DNA of 64,000 nucleotides from NCBI RefSeq assembly GCF_037975245.1, contig NC_092564.1, forward strand, positions 1,069,984 through 1,133,983, in the 5' to 3' direction. The position numbers and the translations under genes were made by a program. This document shows, piece after piece, positions 1-13,569 of this stretch (positions within the stretch are counted from its first letter, which is position 1; each line of letters begins with the position of its first letter). This DNA comes from Apostichopus japonicus (Eukaryota; Echinodermata; Holothuroidea; Aspidochirotida; Stichopodidae). Under the pieces are notes generated by a model, which saw nothing but the letters and a program-made list of their open reading frames with translations, did no database searches and was not told the origin of the DNA.

Positions 1-634
1 GTATGTTGAGTTACTGTATGGACCCTTTATTGTAGAATCTAGCACTTTATGTATGTTGAGTTACTGTATGGACCCTTTACTGTAGAATCTAGCACTTTAT
101 GTATGTTGAGTTACTGTATGGACCCTTTACTGTAGAATCTAGCACTTTATGTATGTTGAGTTACTGTATGCACCATTTACTGTAGAATCTAGCACTTTAT
201 GTATGTTGAGTTAATGTATGGACCCTTTACTGTAGAATCTAGCACTTTATGTCTGTTCAGTTAATGTATGGACCCTTTACTGTAGAATCTAGCACTTTAT
301 GTATGTTGAGTTAATGTATGGACCCTTTACTGTAGAATCTAGCACTTAATGTATGTTGAGTTACTGTATGGACCCTTTATTGTAGAATCTAGCACTTTAT
401 GTATGTTGAGTTACTGTATGGACCCTTTACTGTAGAATCTAGCACTTTATGTATGTTGAGTTACTGTATGGACCCTTTACTGTAGAATCTAGCACTTTAT
501 GTATGTTGAGCTACTGTATGGACCCTTTACTATAGAATCTAGCACTTTATGTACGTTGAGTTACTGTATGGACCCTTTATTGTAGAATCAAGCACTTTAT
601 GTATGTTGAGTTAATGTATGGACCCTTAATTGTG
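1..634. repeat. 50-bp tandem repeat (minisatellite), about 12.6 copies
   Basis: The unit begins gtatgttgag and recurs exactly every 50 bases (positions 1, 51, 101 and so on to 601), with a few substitutions per copy (ttac/ttaa and tttat/tttac variants are shared between non-adjacent copies). The array runs off the left edge, so its true length is unknown. It lies downstream of the SELENOO exons and probably within an intron of that gene, because the third coding exon was not found at 1-880. No reading frame of interest. Confidence 0.97.
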
Positions 635-872
635 TCACATGCTTAAAGATGAATGTTGACAATGAAGATACTCAAGGAAACACAATGGTTCATACAATAA
701 CAATAAAAGAAACATCATTAACATTTTGATAGGACACTAACTGATAAATGAAGTGCACTGCTCAAGTGACCATAATATCACAATGATACAATCACGTTTG
801 AAATATTGAGACTCTAATTGTGGATCTAATGAGTAAGGTCATAGATGTATATTTGAGGTATTGAAAGTATCA

Positions 873-2713
<1,841 letters not shown>

Positions 2714-3089
2714 GTAACTTCTTTACTGTGTGACTGCTAACACATCCAGAGGCTACAGTAACTTCCAGTCTGCCAAAAAAAGCATTAACAAAATGAGAGG
2801 AATATAACTAAAGAATGAAGAGCACAGTTTTGAGAATTGATAAATGATCAGCATTGAAAATTTAATTTCTATCCCTTTCACATCATGGTTGTGTGATAAT
2901 CACTTATTGCACCAACAGCTGCACCTTTGTGAAGCCACTTCATGAATAACAACTTATATTACTAAAACATACAAATGATGAGACAATGTGAGTTTTGGAG
3001 GCAGTACTTCCAACCTCAAATTAAATGTTTCTACTAAAGGGAACAAAAGACATTTTAACTTGTAATTAAGCAACTTTACAACAGTAGGC

Positions 3090-3370
3090 CTCCAAAACCC
3101 CTCCCTCAAATCCTGAAACCTATAGCCCCCCCCTTCCACCAACAGAAGGAACTGGGACAACTGCCCGGGATATCCCAAGTCCTCCCCCACCCACCCCCCT
3201 CACCGGAATACCTCAACTATACCACTGGAACAGAGGTGGCCCAGAACCCCTGCAAGAAACGTTTAGCTTAGTAAAGAAACCTCCAAGCCCTCCCCCTTCC
3301 CCCGGGATACCTCAGCTATACCACCGGTACAGAGGTGGCCCAGAACACCTGCCAGAAAACCCCAGCCAGA
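3090..3370. repeat. Pair of about 100-bp direct repeats, C-rich
   Basis: Two imperfect copies of a C-rich unit containing acagaggtggcccagaac lie about 100 bases apart (near 3230 and 3331), with a third weaker C-rich stretch before them. This sits upstream of the SELENOO start and could be in its promoter or 5' flank. No gene seen. Confidence 0.6.
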
Positions 3371-3419
3371 TTTCACACCCCGTCCAGGGGCCTTGAAGGG
3401 ATGCTGTTGGAATTGCTCG

Positions 3420-4440
3420 AACTGTTACAAATTACAAAACAATAATATAAAGTTCACTTTAATGTCAACTGGTCGACTTATAATATATATCAAGAAAAAG
3501 TAGAGTTGTCTCAACAAAACCAAAAAAAGTAGGTCACATAATTCAACAGAGACCCTAAACTTAACCCCAGAAACATCCCTGTCGTGAACCCTACAAAACT
3601 ATTATGGAACCGAAATTCTATGCAAAGTAGCAACAGAATACGAATATTGTCCGGAGTTCCTAATGTGAGTAACTACAAGATGCCCTGCTTCGTTTGATAA
3701 CACCTTCTGAAAATGAGGAGCCCCAGTTGCAGTGAACTAATTTGACCTTGCTTTTATTTTGAGAACTCAATTTACATCATACCAAAAGTTTCAGAAAATC
3801 AGCAATGTATTCTGTAGACGTTGTACTTCTGTCCCCTAGCCCGAGGGTAATTATATCTCCCTGGTGTCCACTTCAACCACCCCACATCTTCATCGGCAAA
3901 TCGGATACCATGGAACCCACTTCAGCTTATACACCCAGCCTAACTAAGGCCCAGGCTAGCAATAACAATGTGAAGGGGGAAAGAATACCAGGAATTGTAA
4001 TAGATCTTCTAACGTGTGGTAATGCCCTGGAAAGCTTAGGCCTACTCCTACTAGCCTAGCCTTGGGCCCTAACTATGGCCTAGCCGTTATTGAGCAATAA
4101 GTTAGTGATGACCGCAATGCCAGCCTACTGAGTGTAGTGCAGTCACTGCATCGAGTCCAAATTAATAAGATAGCCTTGATTACTGCGAAAATACCATTTC
4201 ATTGGATAAAAATGAAAGCCTTTATTGTGGACACGTTTTATTACTTGTTAACTTACTACTGTATGAACCTATGCTAGGTAAATTTATAAGTTAAACACAG
4301 TCGTACGCGACGATATGCGATCACAGGCCAGGAAATGGAAGGGTTGCGTAATATATTTTGCTCAAGTTTCGCTGTCCAAAACCTTGACGGTAGTTGCTAT
4401 GTATGGAACGCGAATAGGGACGCCTTATTTCGTTGACTAA
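3420..4440. other. Intergenic stretch without a supported gene
   Basis: I see no splice-supported exon or transposon protein here. An open frame at 3805-4059 (84 codons) has no recognisable motif and is low-complexity; I do not call it. Confidence 0.5.
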
Positions 4441-4545
4441 ACTCAGTTAGTTGTTGTCTAAACTAAAACAGCAGCAACAACTTTAGTTTAGACAACAGCA
4501 AACTTATTTTAGACAACAACAAACTTACTTTAGACAACGAAATAA
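4440..4545. repeat. Short direct and inverted repeats around ttagacaaca
   Basis: The motif ttagacaacaacaaactta and variants occur three times in a row on the plus strand and once inverted (gttgttgtctaaacta at about 4451), just upstream of the LINE fragment. This may be the junction where the LINE copy inserted. Confidence 0.55.
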
Positions 4546-4549
4546 GTTT

Positions 4550-5013
4550 GCCCTTTTCGCGTACGGTACGGAAGCAGTTGGTTAGGCCTTATCTGGATTA
4601 TGCTGTGCAGACTTGGAACCCATATTTTGCTTGGGATAATGAAGTACTCGAGAAGGTCCAGAGGAGGGCTACTAGGATGATTAGTTCCTTAAAGAGTGTT
4701 CCTTATTATAGGCAGTTTACAGCAGTTGAATCTCACCACACTGGAGCTTAGGAGGTTACGTGGGGATTTGTTTCCGGTTTTCAAGATAGTGTATGGTTTT
4801 GACGATTAATCCTTCACTGACTTTTTCATGTTTGCTTATAGTAGTTGTACCAGAGGTCATTGTTTTAAACTCCAAAAGTTACAAAGTAGGATAACTTTTT
4901 GCTAATAGGGTTGTGAATGAGTGTTTGTGTCTTCAGTCTTTTTTCTCTCCTATAGGGTCCTTGATGGGGCCTTGAGTATCCCTCCTGATCCTTTTTTTCT
5001 ACTAAACTAAAAC
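4550..5013 (+). mobile_element. CR1/L2-like LINE, 3'-terminal fragment (copy 1)
   Basis: The conceptual product contains LVRPYLDYAVQTWNPYF and [14 protein letters not shown], the standard C-terminal block of reverse transcriptase ORF2 in CR1/L2-type non-LTR elements, followed in other frames by the [11 protein letters not shown]-like block. The copy is 5'-truncated and frameshifted. The 3' end is tcctgatcc plus a T-run and an (actaa)-type tail. Two more copies of the same 3' end lie at about 41995-42960 and 45303-45710, all in plus orientation. Confidence 0.85.
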
Positions 5014-6660
5014 TAATATGCATTAGTGTGCAAAGATTTCAAAGGTGGAGGGATGGGGAGGAAGAGGTGCAGGGACAAATTTAAGATTCCACCAAATGAT
5101 TAGGTTAAGTGCTCAGCTTACAGGTGCTCAACACACAGGTCAACAAAATCACCAACAAAATTCTTGATGGTTCAAAAGTTACTTTATTTTATCATACGTA
5201 ATTCGCTATGAACCGAGTTTATCCATAAAAACTATAGGCTTAATGTTATTTGATCAATTAGCCTGTCAATATTGCTGCATATACCAGCAGTGCTACGTAG
5301 CAATCTATATTCCAAAAATATCTCAGCCTTTGGATGGCTCAATCTTCTTCCATTCAGCCACTGAATGAATTATCGAGATGATAAATCAGTGATGGGGAAG
5401 GTGACACCATAGGGGATTGAGAAACATATTTATGTGGGAAGGGAGAAGATACTTGAATAAATATTAAGTGAAACAAATTTTCTTTCATGCAAACAAGAAA
5501 GATGAGTCTGGCAACAAAAACAATATCAGAAAGTTCATTACCAACAGAAATAATAACTATGAACTCATAAAATTTAAATACTAATCTACTGTTTATTCAA
5601 ACAACGGACTCGAATGTCAAGATAACAAAGACATCATTTGATAGGACCAAATGATAATATCCGATGGGTTATCAGTACTTGGAATTTCTTGTCTCTTTCA
5701 GTTTACCTTACAGCTGGAATAATCAATGAGATTTGAGTTGGCATAAATGAAACCACCAAACACACTTTTAAGCTAGGAACAGAAAGAACTGTTAATGCAG
5801 GAAAGCTTTGTCATAATTCACATTAACATTCAAACCAAACTTCAGGTCACATAACATGGATTCTGTCATTTATTGATATCACTACATTTTCACAGGTGCC
5901 ATTATCTCTTAGCTTCACTCACTCCTCATTTTGCAAAGGACACATTTCAGGAATAACAGAGTTCATCATTGCATTTGCAAGGCTCAGGTACTACAGAGTG
6001 CATTAGCTAATTTATGAAACTTCTGAAAGATACTGGAATGCATCAGATCTAGGTATGACTCATGCAACTATCATGAGAGTTTATTCAACATATCTCAGAT
6101 GTGCAATCACCCACAGGTACTTGACAGTCTGAAGGCCCAAATACTAGAAAAGAGAAAATCATAAGGATAGAACTCCACAGGAAGTTTGAATGTGTCTCAT
6201 TCCCTCCAAAAGCAGAGTTCATTTAGGGCTTTCTGTGTGTCTGACAAAAATTTGTAAGATAAACACATTATTTGGTTACTTACAATAAGGCATAGCAAAC
6301 TTGCTCTCAAACTTACAGTAACTAGTATTACATGTTGCCAGAAGGACAACCAGAAAAGTATCTTAAAAATCAGTTTTGTTGTATTTACTTCTCATTCTTA
6401 ACAGCTCTATACAAAGACAAGGAACAAGTTTAGGTTATGAACAATTTTTAAACTTTGATGAAGTTTAACATTTAACAAAGCTAAGATTCTGACACATAGA
6501 CTCCTCCAGCGAGTCACATTTTACTTTGCATTAATGGATTAACTATTCAAACCGGCAAACAGTATGTGGTAGACCCTTAACACAGGAGTCCAGGGACTAT
6601 TTAGAGTTTACCAGCCTGTTCTCTGATCATCTCTGTGCACATACAGCATTACATGTTCCT
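5014..6660. other. Downstream flank and probable 3' UTR of SEM1
   Basis: AT-rich sequence with no coding signal. On the minus strand, AATAAA signals (tttatt on plus) occur near 5591 and 5868, either of which could end the SEM1 transcript. No gene is supported here. Confidence 0.4.
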
Positions 6661-6666
6661 CAGTCA

Positions 6667-9620
6667 TCATGTCTTCATTGGTTCTGGCTGTCCATTGGTG
6701 ATGTGGCCATGTTTCTCAAGTTCTGCCCTGTGTGGAAATATAAGCAAAAGTTAATGCTTCATTCATATCCATAGGAAGATTGAAAACACCATCCAACTTG
6801 CAATCATTATCCAATCCTAACAGAAATGTCATGAACTGATCATGTAGATGCAATAGTTCCCTGGGTAAGTTTACTCCATGATCTAGTTACTTTAGTCTAT
6901 CACTTGTGGTTTTAAGAGGGGACCTTAAATATACCTCAGATGCATAAGCAGTGTTTGAAATACTTATCCAAAAGGAACAGCAAAGTAACAAGCTGATTTT
7001 TATACTTATGATGCATTGTTAGTGTCTCGTGAATGTGGCAAATCCAGATTGCCGGATTAGAAAAATTCCTTAAACTAGCATTGCGCGGGATCCTGGTAGT
7101 CAAGTGAATCCCGGTATCTCAATCCTGGTATTGACTAGTCCCGATCACAGTACAATGCATAAATAACACCGGGAGTGGGAAAACAACCGGTTATTACATT
7201 TGTTTCTGTATCATTCCGGTAATCCTGGACATAATCAAAATATGTGTTGCTATTGAAATAAATAAAAGAAAACATTGTTTTGTGTGTGTTTTCTTATTTT
7301 GAATAACTAGTTTATCAATTTACGTACTGGCATAGACCTATAGTTTAACGAATCAACTTTTCACGTATTAACCTGGACCTAACTTGGACCAAATATCTAA
7401 CGTTACTTGGGCTTAGCATGTAACAAGACCTCAAAGTTATTCTGAATTTTTGTCATTTATTCTTCCTTCATACAATGATTGTGAAGGTTCCCCATGCATA
7501 AAATCTTACCCCATGTATTTCACTTCATTTTGATATAATAGTTATGATTTAATAAATTATGAGCCAAAACCACAGGGAGTATGTCCATCTTCGCCCTTCG
7601 GACTGTATATTTGTATAGCCTTGGGTATGGTACAGGTACACACAATGCAGTACGGTACTTGAGATTTGTTGCTGTAATGGAATGGATTTGTTTATTTTTG
7701 TGGAAGTTTCCACAATGTCATTTATAGTAATCTTTGGCTACTTGTTTAATGTTTAAGAACTTTTTGAACAAAAGATGGATATTGTAAGTTTATTCAAAGC
7801 ATATTTTCTGGAGAAAACAACAGCCGATTTACGATATAAATAATTTTTTACTATTCTCATGTATATAGTTTATAATCCCATATTTACATAGCCCCATGTT
7901 ACATTCTTCTTGTCTGAAGTTGTTGTTGATTGTTAAAACTTTTGAGTGTGAACATGTGAACTTGAAGAGTTGCCGATTCCAATATGATGGAATAGTGGGG
8001 AATCCCCAGTTTCTGGTTGTGTACGGATTACAGATTTTACATACTGTACGTGCGAACATGTTAATGTAATATCGTATGTCGAGTATGAATGAAGGATGAT
8101 GTGGGGTGCTTTTTTCCAAGGTTTGTGATTTTCTTTTTGAAAGAGTATGTTAGAAAATAAAGTAGTAGTTACGATACCCAGATTCATGTTGCAACACTAC
8201 CGGTTGTGTGAGATTTGCATTACTGCACATTACCTCAAACCTAGTGCCTCCGTAGGTTATCTTTTAATATACGAGTCTATTCCAGGTATTACCTCAGTTG
8301 CTGTGAAAAATCATCCTCAACATTGCCATCGTCCCAGTCATCTTCCCATACATTGACATCTGCCTGATCTTCATCTTCTGCTGTCCATTCTAAATGAAGG
8401 AACATAAACCTCATTAGTTTTGTATACTTGTAATATTAATAATAATCAGCCATTATTGTTACGACGCTTCGAGCGTCCACAAATGTGGGAGAAACCTGCA
8501 TACAACGAAGTGGAGACTTTATGACAGTTTACGTCATTGTCTTGTTAAGTTTATCATGTAGCCTAGCCTAACCATTCTCTTTTCGTGCAGACCACCAGAA
8601 ACTTAATTCAGTCGGTTTTGATATTTAACAAATTTTTTAAACTTTTCGTCAGATTTTCTGGAACCGTCAATTTGCATTGTGGTGGACGCTTTTGAACCCC
8701 ACGCTTTGTCAACCTCTACAAACTACTAGTACTACTGTTCTACTTCTCCTAGTAAGTAGTACTAGTAGCATGGTGGGCTCATAACTGACACACTTAAGGA
8801 TTTGATCAACGATGTCTATCAAGGAAAAATCCAAATCACTTGACTGTATGTGTTTTTCATATGTGTAGTTCCTCAGAAATGTTATTAAATCAAAATATTT
8901 AAGGTTCTGTGCTTATGCACCGTACAATTGGGCAGAATTTGACCACAAAATGTCTGCCGTGTCAAGTTCTTTCATACCCCTAAATTGACACATTCGTCAA
9001 TAAGCTAACTGTAGTTTAGGCCTTAGTATACATCCATTGACTTTAGATGCTGTTTACTATGCTCTGAGCCTCTAAGCTCAGACAGGTTAGGTCCTACAGA
9101 ATAGTGTTATCATATTGAGGTAATGTTGGTTATTTTTAGGATGTAAGATTTCCAAATGCCAAAAAAACGTGCAAAACTGTGGGGAGGGTGTTAAAAGCTT
9201 AAAAAATACCGAAATTTAGTCAGCAAATAGCTAAAATGGATTCAAACTCATAAAATATGTAATTCTGCTTGACTGCGAAAAGTTTAGGTGGCCTGCTGTA
9301 TCGTTGCTAGTAATAATTGAAGGTGCGTCAATTACGGGGGTGCGTCAATTATGAAGCCTTGACTATACTAGTAGGCTACTATCACTTACTTATGGGCACA
9401 ATCAATTCAATAATACAGCTAGCCTATCATAGCATTCTATACTAACATGGCAATTCACTTTTACGCTAACACTAGGCCGGTGTGGAGTTAGTTACGCATT
9501 ATTTCTCTGTTACATATTTATATCACCTTCTGCTGGAAACTCTTCAAACTCGTCGTCCTCTTCCAAAAGTCCCAAATCGACTTTCTTCTCTGATTTCTCT
9601 TTATCCTTTTGCTCAGTCAT
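6667..9620 (-). CDS. SEM1: SEM1/DSS1, 26S proteasome and BRCA2-complex subunit (complete, three exons)
   Basis: Coding exons on the minus strand are 9527..9620, 8293..8389 and 6667..6727. Phases match at both junctions (1 then 2), and all introns are GT-AG. The 83-residue product starts [17 protein letters not shown] and keeps the family hallmarks: the acidic block [14 protein letters not shown], then [20 protein letters not shown] and the helical end AELEKHG. SEM1 is a small disordered acidic protein that tethers proteasome lid subunits and also binds BRCA2 and the TREX-2 complex. Vertebrate SEM1 is about 70 residues; the extra length comes from the N-terminus, the acidic linker and a C-terminal [11 protein letters not shown]-type extension. 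The gene was found from splice-site reading, because no exon exceeds 100 bases. Identity is very secure. Confidence 0.95.
7000..8290. other. SEM1 intron 2, no further gene seen
   Basis: AT-rich intron. The open frames at 7829-8187 on the minus strand show no domain or biased codon use. A stretch at 7080-7230 has several short tcccgg/ccggta words, possibly an old repeat, but no clear family. Confidence 0.4.
8390..9526. other. SEM1 intron 1
   Basis: Contains a short inverted repeat of agtactactag words at 8720-8770 and a tandem pair ggtgcgtcaatta at about 9322-9352. No exon or transposon protein is visible. Confidence 0.4.
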
Positions 9621-9675
9621 GTTGAGATTTATGTGAGTTGCGTGCAGCTTGATTGACCAGAATACGCCTAATATA

Positions 9676-9716
9676 ATTGGCTATTAAGTAAAGCAAGAAA
9701 ATGCTAGCTATAAATA
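9676..9716 (+). promoter_or_regulatory. Possible TATA/CCAAT promoter for the first NAT gene
   Basis: An ATTGG (inverted CCAAT) at 9677-9681 is followed by TATAAATA at 9709-9716 on the plus strand. It lies between the SEM1 start (9620, minus) and the NAT coding exon (10402, plus), so it could drive a 5' non-coding exon of NAT. This is motif spacing only; no transcript evidence. Confidence 0.3.
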
Positions 9717-10401
9717 TGGAACGCTCTGTAGCACAGCCACAGAACTTCAATTTCTACGAGAACAGCACAGTGAATGTGACTGTTGACATCATGAAACAGC
9801 CGTGAGAATATATGGAAGGTTCATGTCTACCTATTTTCTTGCATGAAGGTGGCTATACCGCATGTTTTCTATACACTCAGTCATAATTAAGTTATCATGC
9901 ACACATCTGCACATGTATGTATTACTTTTAGAAGAAAGCGTTTCTTCCTTTTGGGAATGACCAACTATAGGCACAGCCTACAGTTGCAGTATGTTAGGCT
10001 ATAGCTTACTCATCAATAATTACATCATAAGACTACTAAAAAGGTCAGACTACATGTGTTGTCCTATAGTAATATAGTTAGGCTAATTAATCATTAATGT
10101 ACAAACCAGTAACCTTGTTTTAGTTATGATGGACTAACATACAGTACATCTGTATAGGCACCACATAATACTAAGCTAAGGCCTATTATATATAAAATAC
10201 GGCTGGGTGGGAGCAGCTTGGAGAAGGGGAAGGGAACTGAATGAAATTGTACAAAAGCATTTCGTCAATTCAGTCAGCAGTAACTCAGAAGTATAATTGT
10301 TATATCCACATCTTATTTTTCTTAATTGTGTTAAAATTGGATAAAAAAGAAACAAGAATATTTCATTGTTTGATAGCCCCCATGCAAGTCACTGGTCAAA
10401 G

Positions 10402-11277
10402 ATGTCATTGTCAAGTCACGAGGCAGTTGAATTTCTATCCGGGACTCTTGAGATGCCAGCAGTCTCCTCTGAAGATCTAAAGCCAACACTTCCTCTTCTG
10501 AACCACATCATTAATCATTTTCAACAAATCATACCATTTCAAAGTGTTGTGGCGTGTTCTTTAGATGATGAACGTCGGCACCTTCCAAGTTGGTCTGAGA
10601 TCCAGCAGAACCTCTTTGCCAAATATGGCGGTCTTTGCTACAGCTTGAATGTATTTATGAAAGTCCTTTTGGAATCTCTTGGCTATGAAGTAGTTTATGT
10701 TTCAGCAGATATTGCACGAATAAATGATCACGTGACAGTCATTGTTTTAAACCTGCGAGGTGCCGGCAGTAAAGATTTGGTCGAGGTTGGTTGTGGTTAT
10801 CCAACGTTCCAAGCTTTTCCTCTCGACTTTGATGATGAATCACCTGTATACATCTCTGGCTTCCTCCGTCATAAGTTTGTAAAGAGAGAAAATTCCATCA
10901 TCTGGTATCACGAACCAAGACAGGCGTATAGGCCAATTGATACTTCAAAGCTGTCACCAGAGGGATGGTTTAGGTATGCAGAGATCAAAGCTTTCACACC
11001 TTGTGACATCAGATATTTTGAATCCTCAATGACTGCGACTTATACTGTTAAAGAAAAGAATAATTTCTTGCTTACACCTCGAGCAGTGGTGTTTGAAAGT
11101 TGTAAGCTGGTCGCAATAAAGGGAACACAACTTATTACAGAAACTGAAGACAGGAAAGTAGACAAAAAGGAGGTAGAAACTTTAGAAGAACTGTTGCACT
11201 TGTATAAGAAATACTTTCCTCAATTACCTCAAGAAGTCATCAGAGATGCTGTAAAGCACACTGTTTTGTTTGGATAG
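10402..11277 (+). CDS. Arylamine N-acetyltransferase, copy 1 (single coding exon)
   Basis: A 291-residue protein of the usual NAT length. NATs move acetyl from acetyl-CoA to arylamines, hydrazines or related amines through a cysteine, in the cytosol. Catalytic Cys79 is in KYGGLCYSLN (family RGGxC) and His110 is in NDHVTV. The third triad position, normally Asp in a VDxGxG motif, is Glu128 in VEVGCGYP. I chose ATG 10402 over 10366 because both copies align from this Met and because the shared sequence begins just after an AG (ag|tcactgg here, cag|gtcactgg in copy 2), implying a 5' UTR splice acceptor about 20 bases upstream. The whole coding region lies in one exon, as in vertebrate NATs. It is divergent from the vertebrate enzymes; substrate is unknown. 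Confidence 0.9.
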   Translation: MSLSSHEAVEFLSGTLEMPAVSSEDLKPTLPLLNHIINHFQQIIPFQSVVACSLDDERRHLPSWSEIQQNLFAKYGGLCYSLNVFMKVLLESLGYEVVYVSADIARINDHVTVIVLNLRGAGSKDLVEVGCGYPTFQAFPLDFDDESPVYISGFLRHKFVKRENSIIWYHEPRQAYRPIDTSKLSPEGWFRYAEIKAFTPCDIRYFESSMTATYTVKEKNNFLLTPRAVVFESCKLVAIKGTQLITETEDRKVDKKEVETLEELLHLYKKYFPQLPQEVIRDAVKHTVLFG

Positions 11278-11439
11278 TAAGGTTCTTATGAAATAGCCAG
11301 ATATAGGGGCAAATATTTGTATATATAGTAACCATGCAAGTATCCACTCCTGCACCATAATTCATTTTGATGACCAGTGTCTGAATGTAAATACAAATTT
11401 TATTTTATTTTTCTGTTGAGGAACTAAGTGAAATGTGCA

Positions 11440-11580
11440 ATCAGCATTCCTGCAGTTGACTTCTGTTAGTGAGAATCATTGATGGGAGGTATTTCATGAG
11501 TAATTACTTATTTATATTATTTTTTTCTAAGTTCCCTTGATGTCATTTCATAAATTTCAAAGGGCTCTTAAATCAATGTC
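11440..11580 (+). repeat. 3' flank shared with the second NAT copy
   Basis: Sequence around tatttcatgagtaatt through cttaaatcaatgtca is matched, with small differences, at about 29305-29395. This marks the 3' limit of the duplicated NAT block. Confidence 0.75.
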
Positions 11581-11599
11581 ACTGATCCTAACGTTGCAA

Positions 11600-12715
11600 A
11601 AAGAGAAAGTGTGAGAAACCAATTTGTTGTTGTAGACCCAAAAATATCTGGAATAGTGTGTTGCTTTCACGAATCTATAAAGTTAACCACTGAACGGTCC
11701 ACGAAGCAAATCCCTTTCCTCAATGTACTCTTCATGATCGAAGATCACAAAATAGAGACATTGGTGTATGCCAAACCAACTGATAGACACTCTTATCTCC
11801 ACTTTAATAGTTTTCAGATACCGTGTATCTGCTCACGTGACCAAACATTTCTCATTGAGGCCGTTGAACTTCTTTATTTCTTCCTTAAAAGGGGATACCC
11901 GTACCGACTACTGAACTACCACCTCAAAAGGGTTCTGTCCTTACAACAGTCTGCTGACCTATCGAAACAAACCTGATTCTGATAGACTACCCCTCGTTGT
12001 CACGTACCACCCCTCCCTTCACCCTTTAATGCAGGCCAGCATGGGGTACTCTAGGTTCCGACCCCACAATAGCTGAACTCTTTAAAGCTCCCCCTGTAAT
12101 AGCCTATAGACAACCACGTAATATCATATCAGTGCTGGTTTGAACTACCCTCCCCCCACCCAGTGATGAGCCTGATAGTGGAAACATCACTTGCAACAAA
12201 CCGAGATGCATCGTGTGCACACACCTCGACCCCTCTCCTGCTTTCCTCCACCGGGCCTCAGGTATCACTCTGAAACCTGGTAGATTTGATTGCGAAACAG
12301 CCAATGTCATCTTCTTTCTTTATTGTTACAAGTGCCCCAAGGTCACCTATATTGGCGAAACCAGCACTATGTTCAGGCTTCGGTTCAATAATCACAAACT
12401 GAGCATCCGTAAGAACAACCCTGGTTTCCCCGTTACAGAACACTTTAATCTTCCAAATCTCAGCCTATCTGACCTGAAATTTGTTATTTTCTGTCTTCTT
12501 CAAAACTGCAAAGGAAAGAAGCAACCGGGAATTGAAAACAACCTTACGCCTCAATTATAATGGGTTCAACAGAGATCTCTCTTTTATGAGTATCCATGCA
12601 AAGATAAATCCGAATAAGGTCTCGTTTCTTTTATTTTTCATCTCAGTCCTGCAACTGAGGAAGAGCTGTGATAACGCTGGTAATATTGTAATTGCTACAG
12701 ATTTAACGTTTTAAG
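11600..12715 (+). mobile_element. Penelope-like retroelement remnant (RT C-terminus plus GIY-YIG endonuclease)
   Basis: Conceptual translation in several frames gives PFLNVLFMIEDHK, YAKPTDRHSYLHFNS and LLYFFLKRGYP, the late reverse-transcriptase and thumb motifs of Penelope-like elements. These are followed by a Cys-rich linker (CNKPRCIVC) and FDCETANVIFFLYCYKC...YIGET...RFNNH, a GIY-YIG nuclease core. In-frame stops and frame changes split it (frames open at 11611-11976, 12213-12560 and 12481-12714), so it is a dead copy. It starts directly after the duplicated NAT 3' flank. Confidence 0.83.
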
Positions 12716-12819
12716 CAATAAAGTTGGAAACGCAAGTATCATTTTTTCCTCTTTTGGATATATATATTATATATATAGGTATATTTATATACAGTCTGAG
12801 CATTCTTGATGTGGTTTGC

Positions 12820-13520
12820 AAGAGCGTTCCATTGTTTAGGATCAACACATGAGAATAATCGATCTGCAAATGACACAATCTGACTTTTGGATATGTGAGA
12901 TCAAATGATGTGAAGATGTAGGTGATCTGAGCTGCCTGCGTGATGGTTGTAGCTGAAGTAAGACCAATATGTAAGATGGCGATTGTTTATGGTATGGTGA
13001 GCGATTGAAGAGCAATAAGTTGTGGTGTAATGAGTCATACTTCTTTCGATTGATAATGATGCAAGCAGAGGTGCGTTGGACATTTTGAAGTCTGGTGATG
13101 AAGGATTTATTGATTAGGCAAATCAAGAGGCTGTAGCAATAGTCCAACCTGGAGGTAACCATAGAGTTTGCACTGCTAGGTGGGCTGCCTCAGTAGTGAG
13201 CATTTTGCGTACTCGTCTAATGTTAGTGAGATGATAATTGGCAGATCTGATGATAAAATGCGACCTGTGCACTCATTGCCATACCAGTCGAACATAACCC
13301 AAGGTTTATGCAGATTGAACTTAGCCAGTTGGACTCTAGACCCAATCACCGTAACCTCGATTTTGTCTGCATTGAGCTTAAGAAAGTTCTTGGACATACA
13401 TGATTGTACATTGGAAAAACTGTCCTTAAATTTTGAAACCCGGCGCATGCTTAACGCCCTCCTCATTGAGATGTTGGACAATAATTCAACAGATAAGTAT
13501 AGCCTACTTGCGTTTCGTCC
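12820..13520 (-). mobile_element. Non-LTR retrotransposon remnant (CR1-group-like RT fragment)
   Basis: The minus-strand frame 13176..13481 reads SCMSKNFLKLNADKIEVTVIGSR (normally WM..NFLKLN.DKTE..LIG), and 12842..13162 continues with VTSRLDYCYSLL and ITRLQNVQRTSACII (normally SRLDYCNSLL..LQ.VQN.AARI). The two are adjacent and in order but in different frames, so the copy is broken. This is a different LINE family from the plus-strand CR1/L2-like fragments, judging by motif wording. The clade is not certain. Confidence 0.8.
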
Positions 13521-13569
13521 GCGTGAGTATACAGACCAAGCTCACACTCGCGAACAAGCTTTCCTATAG

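Noticed and set aside
10366-10401. Upstream in-frame Met for NAT copy 1
   Set aside because: This segment is not shared with copy 2, and an acceptor-like AG lies between it and the shared Met at 10402.
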